This document shows positions 17,693 through 27,476 of a stretch of DNA of 64,000 nucleotides, piece by piece. Where the stretch lies: contig JAFDGA010000001.1 in assembly GCA_019309545.1 (NCBI GenBank), positions 62,001-126,000 on the forward strand. The letters run 5' to 3'. The notes under the pieces are model-generated. The model was not told the DNA's origin, ran no database searches, and saw only the letters and a list, made by a program, of their open reading frames with translations. The number at the start of each line of letters is the position of its first letter. The stretch's first letter is position 1. The position numbers and the translations under genes were made by a program. This DNA is from Deltaproteobacteria bacterium (GTDB taxonomy: Bacteria > Desulfobacterota > Desulfobaccia > Desulfobaccales > Desulfobaccaceae).

Positions 17693-17845
17693 AAAATCCA
17701 TTTAAGCCGAGGCACAGGGGGTTGCAGACCCTGGCGCTAGGTAATTTTTAAAGAAATCTATTAATGATTGACAACTCGGTAATCAGAAGTTAACTATTAT
17801 GAGGGGAGAAATTACCAAGCCTTATTTAAGCCTGGAGCCAGGATT

Positions 17846-18622
17846 TTGAGAAATTTCAGCAAGACCAGAATTGTTAAAACAATAACTTATGTAATTCTAG
17901 GGAGTTTGCTGGGGTTAGCGGATTTAACGGCCAAGGCCGCAACCCTAGAGGAAGCAGATCTGCTCGTCCAAAGTCACATTCCCGACAAGGTTATTCGAGC
18001 CCTCAACATCTATCAAGAACTTCTGCCTCAGACTGGCTCCGGGCGGTTTCCCCTGCTAGTGCGGATGGCACGCGGAGCATATATTATGGGAGAGTTGGCT
18101 GAGGAAGCAAACCGACAATTTTTTTATGAGAAAGGCAAAATTTATGCCGAGCAGCTGATCCAGGAAAGGCCGGAAAGGGTCGAGGGCCATTATTGGCTGG
18201 CCCTCAACCTTGCCGGTCTGGCTGAAGTCAACTGGTCTAAGGGGCTCGTGGTTCTTCCCCAAATTATTAAAGAGCTGGAGCGCTGCCTGGCGCTCGATTC
18301 GACCTATGATCAGGCCGGGCCTCATCGAGTATTAGGTCGGATCTACTTTGAGGCCCCCAGCTGGCCACTATCGGTCGGAGACCTTTATAAATCCTTTCAT
18401 CATCTGAGGGCGGCCACCGAACTGGTCCCGGAAAATACCACCAACCACCTTTTTCTGGCCGAAACCCTTTTCCGATTGAAGCTCCCCGCTCAAGCCAAAG
18501 TTGAACTGGAAAAGGTTTTTAATTCAGACAAACATGCCATCTGTCAAAAAATGGTAGAGGAGGATCGACGCCAGGCGCAACTAATCTTAAAAAATTCTCA
18601 TCTCAAGTTTTTAAAACAGTAA
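17846..18622 (+). CDS. TPR protein with signal peptide, TatT-like
   Basis: This 258-residue exported protein has an N-terminal signal peptide (KTITYVILGSLLGLADLTAKA) and helical repeats. The segments HYWLALNLAGLAEVNW, GPHRVLGRIYFEAP, PLSVGD and HHLRAATELVP resemble the TRAP-transporter-associated T component (TatT) and related TPR proteins. No TRAP transporter genes are nearby, so partners are unknown. The start is a TTG with AGGA upstream; no ATG fits better. TTGACA at 17768-17773 may be part of a promoter, but the -10 is poor. Confidence 0.7.
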   Translation: MRNFSKTRIVKTITYVILGSLLGLADLTAKAATLEEADLLVQSHIPDKVIRALNIYQELLPQTGSGRFPLLVRMARGAYIMGELAEEANRQFFYEKGKIYAEQLIQERPERVEGHYWLALNLAGLAEVNWSKGLVVLPQIIKELERCLALDSTYDQAGPHRVLGRIYFEAPSWPLSVGDLYKSFHHLRAATELVPENTTNHLFLAETLFRLKLPAQAKVELEKVFNSDKHAICQKMVEEDRRQAQLILKNSHLKFLKQ

Positions 18623-18699
18623 GATTAATTTCCCCAACAGAAGCCTTAGGAAATTAGATAACGGCAGGGAAGGCAAATTAGTCTGCAGCCTGAATCTGT

Positions 18700-20046
18700 T
18701 CATTTCCGAGTGGCCCGGTCAATGGCTTGGGAAGTAATGTCCAGTAGTTCGGCCAATTCAGCCTGAGAAATGCACAGAGGCGGCATCAACACCACGACAT
18801 CCCCCAGGGGCCGCAGGATGGCCCCCAATTTCCGGGCCTCCAGGATTACCCGGTAACCAATGCGTTGGGATACCGGAAAGGGTTTCCGGGTGGCCCTATC
18901 CTGCACCAGTTCAATCCCCACCATAAAGCCCCGCTGGCGGATCTCGCCGATGTGCGGCTGATCAGCCAGGGCGGCCAACCGCTGGCTTAAATAGGCAATC
19001 TTATCGGCCAACTGCTCTAATATCCGGTCGGTCTCAAACAAATCCAGGCTGGCCAGGGCCACAGCCGCGGCCAGGGGATTGCCGGTATAGGTGTGGCCAT
19101 GAAAGAAGGTTTTGAACTCCTGATACCCTCCCAGGAATTGCTCATAGATCTGATCAGTGGCCAGAGTGGCGGCCAGGGGAAGATAGCCGCCGGTAATGCC
19201 TTTGCCCAGACAGAGCAGGTCCGGGGCCACGCCTTCATGTTCACAGGCAAACATTTTGCCGGTGCGACCGAAGCCGGTGGCCACCTCATCAGCGATCAGT
19301 AAAACCCCATAGCGGTCGGCCACCTGCCGCACTTTGGCCAGATAACCCGGAGGCTGGGGAATCATGCCGGCAGCCCCTTGCATGATCGGCTCCAGGATGA
19401 TGGCGGCCAGTTCCTGGTGATGGGCGGCGACCAGGTCTTCCAGGGCAGCCAGGCATTGCTGTTGGCAATTTTCCTGGTTCGGGCAGCGATAGCAATAAGT
19501 CGCCGGGGCCATGTAAGTAGGGAACAACAGGTCCTTGAATATACTATGGAATATCTCGATGCCGCCCACTGCCACGGCTCCCAGGGTATCGCCGTGATAG
19601 GCGCCAGCCAGCTTGAGGAAACGGCGTCGGTTGGGTTCCCCTTTGAGTTGCCAGTAACGATAGGCCAGTTTGAGCGCCACTTCGACCGCCGTAGAGCCAT
19701 TGTCCGAATAGAATACTTTATTTAATCCTGGCGGGGTGATGGCTACCAGCCGTTGAGCCAATTGCAGGGCGGGAATATTGCCCAACCCCAGTAAGGTGCT
19801 GTGGGCGATTTTGGCTAACTGGGCAGTGATGGCCTGGTTTAACTCGGGTCGGCAATGGCCATGGACAATGGCCCAGATCGAAGAGACCCCGTCTAGATAA
19901 CGGCGATTATCGGTATCATAGACATAGACCCCTTCCCCCCGGACGATAATTACCAATTCCTCCTGGACAAACCCCTGCATCTGGGTGAAGGGGTGCCAGA
20001 GATAACGGTGGTCCCAATCAACTAAGGTCTGATAGTCAGGTTGCAC
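18700..20046 (-). CDS. bioA: Adenosylmethionine--8-amino-7-oxononanoate aminotransferase
   Basis: This 448-residue class III PLP aminotransferase makes 7,8-diaminononanoate (biotin synthesis) using S-adenosylmethionine as amino donor. Marks include HPFTQMQGF near the N-terminus, [53 protein letters not shown] and [13 protein letters not shown] with the PLP Lys. The early Trp and Tyr residues fit BioA better than ornithine aminotransferases. The start is GTG. It stands alone here, with no other bio genes in the window. Confidence 0.93.
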   Translation of the reverse strand: MQPDYQTLVDWDHRYLWHPFTQMQGFVQEELVIIVRGEGVYVYDTDNRRYLDGVSSIWAIVHGHCRPELNQAITAQLAKIAHSTLLGLGNIPALQLAQRLVAITPPGLNKVFYSDNGSTAVEVALKLAYRYWQLKGEPNRRRFLKLAGAYHGDTLGAVAVGGIEIFHSIFKDLLFPTYMAPATYCYRCPNQENCQQQCLAALEDLVAAHHQELAAIILEPIMQGAAGMIPQPPGYLAKVRQVADRYGVLLIADEVATGFGRTGKMFACEHEGVAPDLLCLGKGITGGYLPLAATLATDQIYEQFLGGYQEFKTFFHGHTYTGNPLAAAVALASLDLFETDRILEQLADKIAYLSQRLAALADQPHIGEIRQRGFMVGIELVQDRATRKPFPVSQRIGYRVILEARKLGAILRPLGDVVVLMPPLCISQAELAELLDITSQAIDRATRK

Positions 20047-20244
20047 TGGTAGACGAATTCCTTCCTCCTGATCTGGATCAAGGGAAATTATAGCCCGGCT
20101 CCTTTACCATGCTAGGCCACGGCTGGCAAGCTGGCCAAGGCGACGACAGATTTAAAACTCCATCCGATCAGAAAATTTTAGGTGTAAATCATCTTGCCCT
20201 GGTGCTCGACAGGTTTGGTCCCGACAACGGGCCGCCGGTCGGCA

Positions 20245-21651
20245 TCAGGAGTAATTTTCACCAAAGGCATCAGAATTAGATCTTCGCCGCGGGTCATCGA
20301 TTTCATAACGGCGCATTTTGTTAAAGAGAGTAGTCCGGCTGATATTCAGCATCTGCGCGGTGACCTGGCGATTCCAATTATTTTGCCGCAGGCTTTCGAA
20401 AAGAATCTGTTTTTCAGCCGCGGCCAGGGCATCGGCCAGGGACAGCCCATCCAAGCCGGGCTTCCAGCTCTTTACCTTTTCCACCAGATGCGGGGGCAGG
20501 ACTTCCGGGATAATAAAATCTCCCCGATTGAGGATTATCGCCCGCTCGATTACGTGCTCTAACTCCCGGACGTTTCCTGGCCAGGGATAGAAATGGCATA
20601 ATTCCAGGGCGCTTTTGGCAATGCCCTTCACCTGTTTATTATAGACCTCATTGAAACGCTGGATAAAATGTAAGATCAAAGGCTCGATATCTGCCAAGCG
20701 GTCCCGCAACGGTGGGATAGATAAGGAGACCACATTAATCCGATGATATAAATCTTCCCGGAACCGTTTGCGTTCCACTTCATCATTTAGAGGGGCATTG
20801 GTGGCAGTGATGACGCGCACATCCGTTTTAACAGTCTGGTTACCTCCCACCCTTTCAAAAACCTTCTCTTGCAGGACCCGCAGCAACTTGGCCTGCAGGT
20901 TCAGGGAGGCGCTGTTGATATCGTCCAGGAAGATGGTGCCGCCGTGGGCCTCTTCGAATTTGCCCTTTTTATCCCGATAGGCGTTGGTAAAAGATCCCCG
21001 CACATGGCCAAAGAGTTCACTTTCCAGCAGAGTTTCCGAGAGGGAGCCGCAGCTTAACTCTACGAAAGGCCCTTCTCGCCGGGAGGATTTGCGATGAATG
21101 TATTTGGCCAGCAGTGACTTGCCGGTGCCGGATTCGCCAGTAATTAAGACCATGGCCATGGTGTCGGCTACCATATCGACCAGGTCCAGGACCTCGATCA
21201 TCTGGCGGTCTTTAAAGATTATCCCATCATCCAACTCCCAGGGACGGACTCGCTTTTTCAGGCTTTGATAGGAGGCCAACAGCCGCTTCTGCTCCAGAGC
21301 CCGTTGTATGGTCAATTTAAGTCGAAGATCATCAATGGGTTTGGTAATGTAATCATAAGCCCCCAGCTTGATGGCTTCCACCGCCCCATCAATGTGACCG
21401 TGCGCGGTAATCAGAATGACCACCGCATCGGAGTCTTTCCCCTTGTATTCCTTCAATAACTCGATGCCGTCCATACCGGGCATACGGATATCAGAGAGGA
21501 TTATGGCGTATTGATTAGATTTCAATTTTTGTAAGGCGTCAATGCCGTCAATGCTCGAGTCGACCAAGTAACCCTCGTAACTGAGCATTTCCCGGAGGGA
21601 ATGGCAGACAAATTCGTCATCATCGACTATCAAGATATCTTTATTCTTCAA
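20245..21651 (-). CDS. NtrC-family response regulator with altered GAFTGA loop
   Basis: This 468-residue regulator has three parts: receiver domain (1-120, phosphoacceptor D54), AAA+ sigma-54-interacting domain (Walker A GESGTGKS at 172-179) and a Fis-type helix-turn-helix (about 415-455, ISRTTLFNKMRRYEI). The loop that contacts sigma-54, normally GAFTGA, reads GSFTNA (219-224), and Walker B reads FLDDI instead of FLDEI. Both are changed but recognisable, so sigma-54 activation may be weakened or the regulator may act differently. The start is TTG with GGGAGG. It follows the sensor kinase gene by 18 bases, so the two form a pair. Confidence 0.9.
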   Translation of the reverse strand: MKNKDILIVDDDEFVCHSLREMLSYEGYLVDSSIDGIDALQKLKSNQYAIILSDIRMPGMDGIELLKEYKGKDSDAVVILITAHGHIDGAVEAIKLGAYDYITKPIDDLRLKLTIQRALEQKRLLASYQSLKKRVRPWELDDGIIFKDRQMIEVLDLVDMVADTMAMVLITGESGTGKSLLAKYIHRKSSRREGPFVELSCGSLSETLLESELFGHVRGSFTNAYRDKKGKFEEAHGGTIFLDDINSASLNLQAKLLRVLQEKVFERVGGNQTVKTDVRVITATNAPLNDEVERKRFREDLYHRINVVSLSIPPLRDRLADIEPLILHFIQRFNEVYNKQVKGIAKSALELCHFYPWPGNVRELEHVIERAIILNRGDFIIPEVLPPHLVEKVKSWKPGLDGLSLADALAAAEKQILFESLRQNNWNRQVTAQMLNISRTTLFNKMRRYEIDDPRRRSNSDAFGENYS

Positions 21652-21669
21652 CTTTCTACCCTCCCTGAA

Positions 21670-23745
21670 TTACTTAAGGTTTCTAGACCAATCGGTAACC
21701 GGCCGGGGCAATTCGATGGTAACCGTAGTCCCTTGCCGGGGGATACTGTCCACCTTAATTCGGCCCTGATAACGCTCTATAATCTTTTCGCAAATCGACA
21801 ATCCTAATCCCATGCCATGGCCTTCTTTTTTGGTGGTAAAGAAGGGTTTAAAGATTTTTTCCAGATTTTGAGGCGCAATCCCCTCACCGGTATCAACAAA
21901 TTTAATCAACAAGCGGCCCCAGTCTTCAATGCCAACGATCTGTAATTCTCCCCCTTGGGGCATAGCGTTTAATGCATTTTTAATCAGATTAACGAAAACC
22001 ATGTACAGATCGCTGCCTACTAAAATCTGATCAAATGCCGGGGAAAACTCCAAAGAGATTTCTACCCCCTGATCATTGGCTTGGAACGTCAAAATCTTAA
22101 CGGCTTCTCGGAGCTGGCTTAATACGGTATCCTGAGCCTTAAGCACCTGATGCGGCTGGCTCAGGCTGAGCATAGATTTGACTGAATTGGATATCCGGTT
22201 CAAACCCTTCTGAGCTTCGGTTAAGTAACGTTCAACCTCGCCGTAGTCCTCTTTTTTTAATAGGGCTAATGAGATATAGCGCATCACGCCATCGAGCGGA
22301 TTGTTCAACTCATGGATTACACAGGCCGAAAGCTTTCCCATGATGGCCAGTTGTTCACTGATTGCCAGGCGTTGCCGCATCTGCTCTATCTCGGTAATGT
22401 CTTCCAGCATCATTAGCACTTTGGGCTGTCCGGGCTCAGACCGGAAGCCAAACATCTTCGCGGAGACAATCCGGTTACCCCGGCTGGGGTGGATCAGGTC
22501 AAGCTGATCTAATTTCAGAGGGCTTTCGGAATATAAGGCTGCTTGCAGAGCCTGGAATAATTGTTCCCGGTCCGCAGAAGCTAGCCAGCTTAATTGGGGG
22601 AGGAGTTCTTTACCCAGAAGCAGTTCCACATCCTGGTCCAGAAGGTCGGCAAAAGCCGGGTTGGTAGAACAGAGCCGAAATTCCTGGTCTAAAACCGCCA
22701 GGCCAACGGTCATGGATTCGTTCAGTTGGCTGACATAATCCTTCATCTGCACCAACTCAGACTGAGTGTCGACCAGGGCTTTATTAATCCGCCGGCTTTC
22801 CTCCTCCCTGGCCTGCAAAATTAAGATTTCTGCGAATACCTGGGCCAACAGCCAGATCAGAAACAGCTCCCGGGTTGTAAAAGGTTGCAGGTCCTGCCGG
22901 TCAGCAAGGTTGATTACCCCCCAAAGTTTTTCTTTGATAATAGGAACCACTAAAAAACTGGGGGTCCGATATTGTTGACTGCGGGGAGGTTCAAAAAAAC
23001 GGTGGTCCATTCTGACATCGGTTACCAACAACGGCCGGTTATGTTGTAACACATAACCCATAACCCCTTCCCCTGGCCTTCTGGGTTTCAGATTAACCTG
23101 ACTGCCTTCGCCGCCGCTCTGGGCAGCACAGGTCAGGTTTTCTTTATCGGGTTGACAGAGAAAAATAGAACCGCGCGAGGCCTGAGCCAGTGTTTGGGCT
23201 TTTTCTAAGAAAAGCCGGGCCAGCTGATGCCGGTCCTTAATCTGTTTAGCCTCTAAGCGCAATTGCTCTAAAATTTTGAATTCTTCTACTTCAGGGGCCA
23301 GTTCCAGAACCTGTAGGCCTAAAGCCTCAGCCCCCTTTAGGGTCCATTCCAGTTCCCGTGTTGCCTCTCGCAAGGATTTAAACTGTAAAGCCCGCTCGAT
23401 GGTCAGGATGATGGCTTCCGGGTGTACCGGCTTGGCAATGTAATCGTAGGCTCCCAGTTTGATAGCCGCGACAGCATCTTTAATGCTGGAGTAGCCAGTA
23501 AGCATAATGGTCATGGTCTCGGGGTACAGCAGGCTGATCTGCCGCAGCAGTTCCATACCCCCCATCCCGGGCATCACCACATCGATAAGGGCCAGATCAA
23601 AGCGTTTTTTTTCCAGATATTTCAGGGCAGCCAAACCATCCCCGGCGGCATCCACCTGATATCCATGAGCCATCAAAATTTCCTGGATGACTTCGACGAC
23701 TGCCGGTTCGTCCTCAACCACCAGTATCATTGGTGGGTTAGCCAT
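21670..23745 (-). CDS. Hybrid sensor histidine kinase (REC-GAF-PAS-HisKA-HATPase)
   Basis: This is a 691-residue cytoplasmic kinase with no transmembrane helix. The order is: receiver domain at the N-terminus (about 1-120, VMPGMGG with the Asp just before), a helical linker, a GAF domain (about 165-320), a PAS domain (about 345-450), a HisKA dimerisation helix with the phosphorylated His in CVIHELNNPLDG, and an ATPase domain ending in GMGLGLSICEKIIERY. It would autophosphorylate and pass phosphate to the response regulator encoded next. The leading receiver suggests it takes input from another system. The ligand is unknown. Confidence 0.9.
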   Translation of the reverse strand: MANPPMILVVEDEPAVVEVIQEILMAHGYQVDAAGDGLAALKYLEKKRFDLALIDVVMPGMGGMELLRQISLLYPETMTIMLTGYSSIKDAVAAIKLGAYDYIAKPVHPEAIILTIERALQFKSLREATRELEWTLKGAEALGLQVLELAPEVEEFKILEQLRLEAKQIKDRHQLARLFLEKAQTLAQASRGSIFLCQPDKENLTCAAQSGGEGSQVNLKPRRPGEGVMGYVLQHNRPLLVTDVRMDHRFFEPPRSQQYRTPSFLVVPIIKEKLWGVINLADRQDLQPFTTRELFLIWLLAQVFAEILILQAREEESRRINKALVDTQSELVQMKDYVSQLNESMTVGLAVLDQEFRLCSTNPAFADLLDQDVELLLGKELLPQLSWLASADREQLFQALQAALYSESPLKLDQLDLIHPSRGNRIVSAKMFGFRSEPGQPKVLMMLEDITEIEQMRQRLAISEQLAIMGKLSACVIHELNNPLDGVMRYISLALLKKEDYGEVERYLTEAQKGLNRISNSVKSMLSLSQPHQVLKAQDTVLSQLREAVKILTFQANDQGVEISLEFSPAFDQILVGSDLYMVFVNLIKNALNAMPQGGELQIVGIEDWGRLLIKFVDTGEGIAPQNLEKIFKPFFTTKKEGHGMGLGLSICEKIIERYQGRIKVDSIPRQGTTVTIELPRPVTDWSRNLK

Positions 23746-23903
23746 AGACGCTCCTTTTCCTTTAGATCAAGCTCTGGACCAGAGGAATGACAGGTTTACA
23801 TGATTTGTAAGTTTTAATTCCTCATCAATAAAAATGAGCAAAAATAACCGCAAGGTCGATTAAAGGTCCATTTACCATAGACCAGGCAGGATAGACCGAT
23901 CCA

Positions 23904-24974
23904 TTATATGGTCGACCGGCCATATTGGCGAAGTAGATAATCCCGATAAGCCCCGGATTGGATGCGATTTATCCAGTTGCGATGATCCAGATACCAATGG
24001 ATGGTGCGCTCCAGGCCCGCCGTAAAGGTCACCTCCGGTTGCCATCCCAACTCACGATTGATCTTGGTGGTATCAAGGGCATAACGCCAATCGTGGCCAG
24101 GACGATCTTTTACAAAGGTAATCAAGTCCTTTAAGGAATAGCTACCCGGTTGGCGGTCTTGGAGAAGCTGCAGCACCTGATGCACTACTTCCAGATTCGA
24201 GCGTTCGTTCTGAGCGCCGATATTATAAGTCTCTCCTAACCGGCCGTTTTCCAACACCATCAACAGGGCTCGGCAGTGGTCTTCCACATAGAGCCAGTCC
24301 CGGATATTATCCCCCTTGCCATAAATGGGGATCGGTTTTCGGGCCAGGGCCTGAGTGATAATTAAGGGAATAAATTTTTCCGGAAACTGATAGGGGCCAT
24401 AATTATTGGACGAGTTAGTAATAATTACCGGCAGGTCAAAAGTTTTATAATAGGCCCGTGCCAGCATGTCGGCCGAAGCTTTACTGGCGGCATAAGGGCT
24501 GTTCGGAGCGTAAGCAGATGATTCAGTAAATGCCGGCTGGTCGTGAGTTAAGGAACCATAAACCTCATCGGTACTGACCTGCAAAAACCGTGGTTCTTCG
24601 CCCTCCACTGGGTTTCCTTCAATCCAGGCCTGTCGAGCCGCCTCCAATAGGGTGAAGGTTCCCTGAACATTGGTCCGTATAAAGACGGCCGGGGACATTA
24701 TGGAACGGTCCACATGCGATTCCGCGGCAAAATGCACCACTCGGGTAATCGGATAGTGCCGAAAAAGAGAATGGACCAATTCCTGGTCAGCAATATCACC
24801 CTGGATCAGAGTATAATGAGGCGAATCCTCAAGATCAGCCAGATTTTCAGGGTTGCCCGCATAAGTCAATAGATCCAGGTTGATTATTTCCTGATCAGGC
24901 TTTTTTCGGGCTAGGTAACGGATGAAATTGCTGCCGATAAAACCAGCGCCGCCGGTAACCAGGGTGGTGGTCAT
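23904..24974 (-). CDS. rfbB: dTDP-glucose 4,6-dehydratase
   Basis: This 356-residue NAD-dependent SDR enzyme converts dTDP-glucose to dTDP-4-keto-6-deoxyglucose, the second step of dTDP-rhamnose synthesis. The NAD-binding motif is GGAGFIGSNF, the active-site segment is STDEVYG, and the catalytic Tyr-x3-Lys is YAASK. Conserved NNYGPYQFPEKFIPL and HDWRYALD follow. The ATG overlaps the rfbD stop (ATGA), so the two are translationally coupled. An in-frame start 16 codons upstream is less likely. Confidence 0.94.
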   Translation of the reverse strand: MTTTLVTGGAGFIGSNFIRYLARKKPDQEIINLDLLTYAGNPENLADLEDSPHYTLIQGDIADQELVHSLFRHYPITRVVHFAAESHVDRSIMSPAVFIRTNVQGTFTLLEAARQAWIEGNPVEGEEPRFLQVSTDEVYGSLTHDQPAFTESSAYAPNSPYAASKASADMLARAYYKTFDLPVIITNSSNNYGPYQFPEKFIPLIITQALARKPIPIYGKGDNIRDWLYVEDHCRALLMVLENGRLGETYNIGAQNERSNLEVVHQVLQLLQDRQPGSYSLKDLITFVKDRPGHDWRYALDTTKINRELGWQPEVTFTAGLERTIHWYLDHRNWINRIQSGAYRDYLLRQYGRSTI

Positions 24975-25834
24975 AATTGCCTTCCGTACAGTTGCCAGAA
25001 TTCGGCAAAGGCAGTCTGCCAATCCGGCATATGATCTAGCTGCTCCAGTTGGAGGACACGATTAGCCAACACCGAATTACGCGGTCGTGGGGCGGGACGG
25101 GGAAATTCCGCAGTGGTGCAAGGTTTGAGATCAACCGGGAGTCCGGCGGCGGTAATGATCTGCCAAGCAAACTCATACCAGGTGCAGGCTCCCTGACAGG
25201 TGGCGTGGTAAGTCCCAAAGGCATTAGTTTCTGCTAAATCAAAAAGTTGGCGAGCCAAGGCCAGTGTACTGGTGGGCGTGCCGTGTTGGTCATGTACCAC
25301 TTTTAAGGGCCGCTCCTGGGAGGCCAGCTCCCGTCCTCGGGCCAAGACCGTTTTGATAAAGTTTTGTCCTTGTGGGCCATAGAGCCAGGCAGTGCGGACA
25401 ATAAAATGGTCTGGACATTGTTCCCGAACCTGCTGCTCACCTAAAAGTTTGCTTTCCCCATATACTGACAGAGGTCGAGGGCTATCCCATTCAACGTAGG
25501 GGCTGGCTTTTTGGCCATCAAATACATAATCGGTACTGATATGCACCAGACGCACCCCAAAACGGCGACAGGCCAGGCCTAAATTCCGGGGACCCAAGGC
25601 GTTGACTCGATATGCCAGATCTATTTGAGTTTCGCAGTCATCCACCTGAGTATAGGCCGCGGCATTAATCAGGACCTCCGGCCGGTAATCCTCGACTTCA
25701 GCCAACACTGCCTGACAATTGGTAATATCAAGCTGGGCGAGGTCAGTGGCCCGGATAACAAATCCCCGAGAAGTACCTTCTTGAACCAGAGTCCGGCCCA
25801 ATTGGCCATCACTCCCGGTGATCAGTATCTGCAT
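24971..25834 (-). CDS. rfbD: dTDP-4-dehydrorhamnose reductase
   Basis: This 287-residue NADPH-dependent reductase carries out the last step of dTDP-L-rhamnose synthesis. Motifs are GSDGQLGRTL, NAAAYTQVDDCE, STDYVFDG, and the Tyr-x3-Lys pair in VYGESKLLGE. It is the first gene of the rfbD-rfbB overlap. An rfbC-like gene lies 142 bases upstream on the same strand. No rfbA (thymidylyltransferase) is present in the window. Confidence 0.93.
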   Translation of the reverse strand: MQILITGSDGQLGRTLVQEGTSRGFVIRATDLAQLDITNCQAVLAEVEDYRPEVLINAAAYTQVDDCETQIDLAYRVNALGPRNLGLACRRFGVRLVHISTDYVFDGQKASPYVEWDSPRPLSVYGESKLLGEQQVREQCPDHFIVRTAWLYGPQGQNFIKTVLARGRELASQERPLKVVHDQHGTPTSTLALARQLFDLAETNAFGTYHATCQGACTWYEFAWQIITAAGLPVDLKPCTTAEFPRPAPRPRNSVLANRVLQLEQLDHMPDWQTAFAEFWQLYGRQL

Positions 25835-25976
25835 GGATTATAGGTTTCTCCTGCAACCAGGACGGAAATTATTAAACCCTGCCGCCGCTGTTCCTTCAGC
25901 AAGACCCATGATCTCCCCCAGCAGCCTGGTTTACCAAGGATTATGAAGCTGGATATGCTTGCCGCAGGTCCAAACC

Positions 25977-26438
25977 TTATTCCAATCTAAACCTGGAATC
26001 AGGTTCGTCCTCGTACCGTTCCTCGTCGACGGCACTGTTGCGGCCGGGACCCCGGTATAATCGGTTGGGACAGTTAAGCACCAGGCCCTCCCGATCACTG
26101 ACATTAATATAGCCGTGGACTACCCCCGGCGGAATGATTACCACCCCTGGCTGGCTCTCCCCCAGAATCAGATCCTGACGGACCCCGTAGGTCTGACTCT
26201 CCGGGCGATTATCCCACAACACTATTCGGAAGTCACCCGGTCCGGGAAAGCAGAAAAAATCGGTCTGCTCCTTGTGAGCGTGCGGCCCTCTTTTTTGCCC
26301 TGGTTTGGTAAAGGAAATATAGGCCATGACTGGATATAATTCAGGGTCTAATTCATCCTGACGAAAGACTTCCGCTAGTCGTCCACGTTGATCGGCATAC
26401 AACATCAAGTGACGCGTTAGAACTCCTTGAATATCCAT
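25977..26438 (-). CDS. dTDP-4-dehydrorhamnose 3,5-epimerase-like cupin
   Basis: This 153-residue protein of the RmlC cupin family is shorter than the usual ~180 residues. It carries HAHKEQTDFF, the metal-free cupin core and PPGVVHGYIN, where RmlC normally has a catalytic His/Asp pair. It ends soon after YRGPGRNSAVDEERYEDEPDSRF. It may act as the epimerase for the nearby rfbB/rfbD products or as a related sugar-nucleotide epimerase. No clear ribosome site is visible before the ATG. Confidence 0.75.
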   Translation of the reverse strand: MDIQGVLTRHLMLYADQRGRLAEVFRQDELDPELYPVMAYISFTKPGQKRGPHAHKEQTDFFCFPGPGDFRIVLWDNRPESQTYGVRQDLILGESQPGVVIIPPGVVHGYINVSDREGLVLNCPNRLYRGPGRNSAVDEERYEDEPDSRFRLE

Positions 26439-26512
26439 AAATAATCCTGGGGTTGGCAGTTGATTCCTGATAAGCAGATAGGTAGATCGGCGGTGACTCA
26501 GTCCCTGATCAA

Positions 26513-26737
26513 TTATCTGTAGGATATGATTAAAAAATCAAACTCGAATAATTCAAACTCTGAATCAAATATGTTCCAATATTGACACAAACGCCATTCC
26601 ATGTCAATCAATTTTTCTGGATCAGACTGATTATTTTTTAGGTGATATCGAATCAGGCGATTTAAAGCGGTGCGACTGTCCGGGTTGGGTAGGGGGTCCG
26701 AAAATTTCTGGGGCTAGGTCATGGAAAAATATGGCAT
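26513..26737 (-). pseudogene. Remnant of an unknown small gene, interrupted by an amber codon or frameshift
   Basis: On the minus strand a long readable frame (SDPLPNPDSRTALNRLIRYH, then KNNQSDPEKL, WRLCQYWNIFDSE) runs to a TAA at 26513. It is cut by a TAG at 26714-26716, eight codons after an ATG. Just upstream a second frame reads HDLAPEIF, and joining the two at about 26700 gives a continuous protein-like sequence. This suggests a frameshifted, decayed gene of about 75 residues. It could also be a chance frame. No family recognised. Confidence 0.35.
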
Positions 26738-26782
26738 GTTAACTTGGTATTGGTTTATCTCTGAGTTCCCTTGGGACCGCAA

Positions 26783-27265
26783 CTATTCACGGCAGATGAG
26801 ACGGACTGGAATCTCACGAAAAACGTTATAAAGGCGGGTTTTGGCCTTTTCGTAGCGTTGATAAAAAATATAGGCAACTTCATACATCACCTTAAAGCCG
26901 ATCTCGGGGTCTTGGGCAAACAATTTTTCCAGGGCGTTGACGTCGATTTCTATGGCCACGGTTGGTTCCAGACAGGTGGCCGTCAAGGAATGGACCTGGA
27001 GGCGCATCAGCGAGGCCACTCCGATAAGTTCTCCAGGACCGTGGCGTTCATAAGAGATCCAGGCATCGGCATCCGGCATTACATCATCCAGACTGACCAG
27101 GCCTTCGACAATAAGATAGATCTGACGGGCGCTAACCCCTTGATGGTAAATGGTATCCCCGCGAGCAAATTCCCGTTGGCAACAACAATCAGCCACTTGG
27201 GCCAGTTGTTGATGGCTCAACCCGGCCACCAATGGAATATTGCTCAACTGCCGAAGAATGGTCAT
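26783..27265 (-). CDS. Cyclic nucleotide-binding domain protein
   Basis: This 160-residue protein consists almost only of a cyclic-nucleotide-binding (CRP/PKA-type) beta-barrel. GDTIYHQGVSARQIYLIVEGLVSL and GPGELIGVASLMR mark the barrel and the phosphate-binding cassette region, which lacks the canonical RxA Arg-Thr/Ser signature. No DNA-binding helix-turn-helix follows, only a short helical tail (YEVAYIFYQRYEKAKTRLYNVF). It probably acts as a sensory or protein-binding module rather than a transcription factor. AGGAG precedes the ATG. Confidence 0.8.
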   Translation of the reverse strand: MTILRQLSNIPLVAGLSHQQLAQVADCCCQREFARGDTIYHQGVSARQIYLIVEGLVSLDDVMPDADAWISYERHGPGELIGVASLMRLQVHSLTATCLEPTVAIEIDVNALEKLFAQDPEIGFKVMYEVAYIFYQRYEKAKTRLYNVFREIPVRLICRE

Positions 27266-27476
27266 CGGATCTCCTATCAGGCGTTACTTATGAAATTTAT
27301 AGAGATTTCCAGGCTCATCCCTTCCGGCTACTCTAATGCTATCAGGCCTGGCCGTATTGGTAAAGAGTTTTTCATCCTACAAACTTCTTTTAGCGGACCT
27401 TATGGTGTATCTCAAGCTCTTCCGGAAACTGATTGACAGCCAGATAGGTTCAGCCCCGATGGTGGGTCGGCAATCT

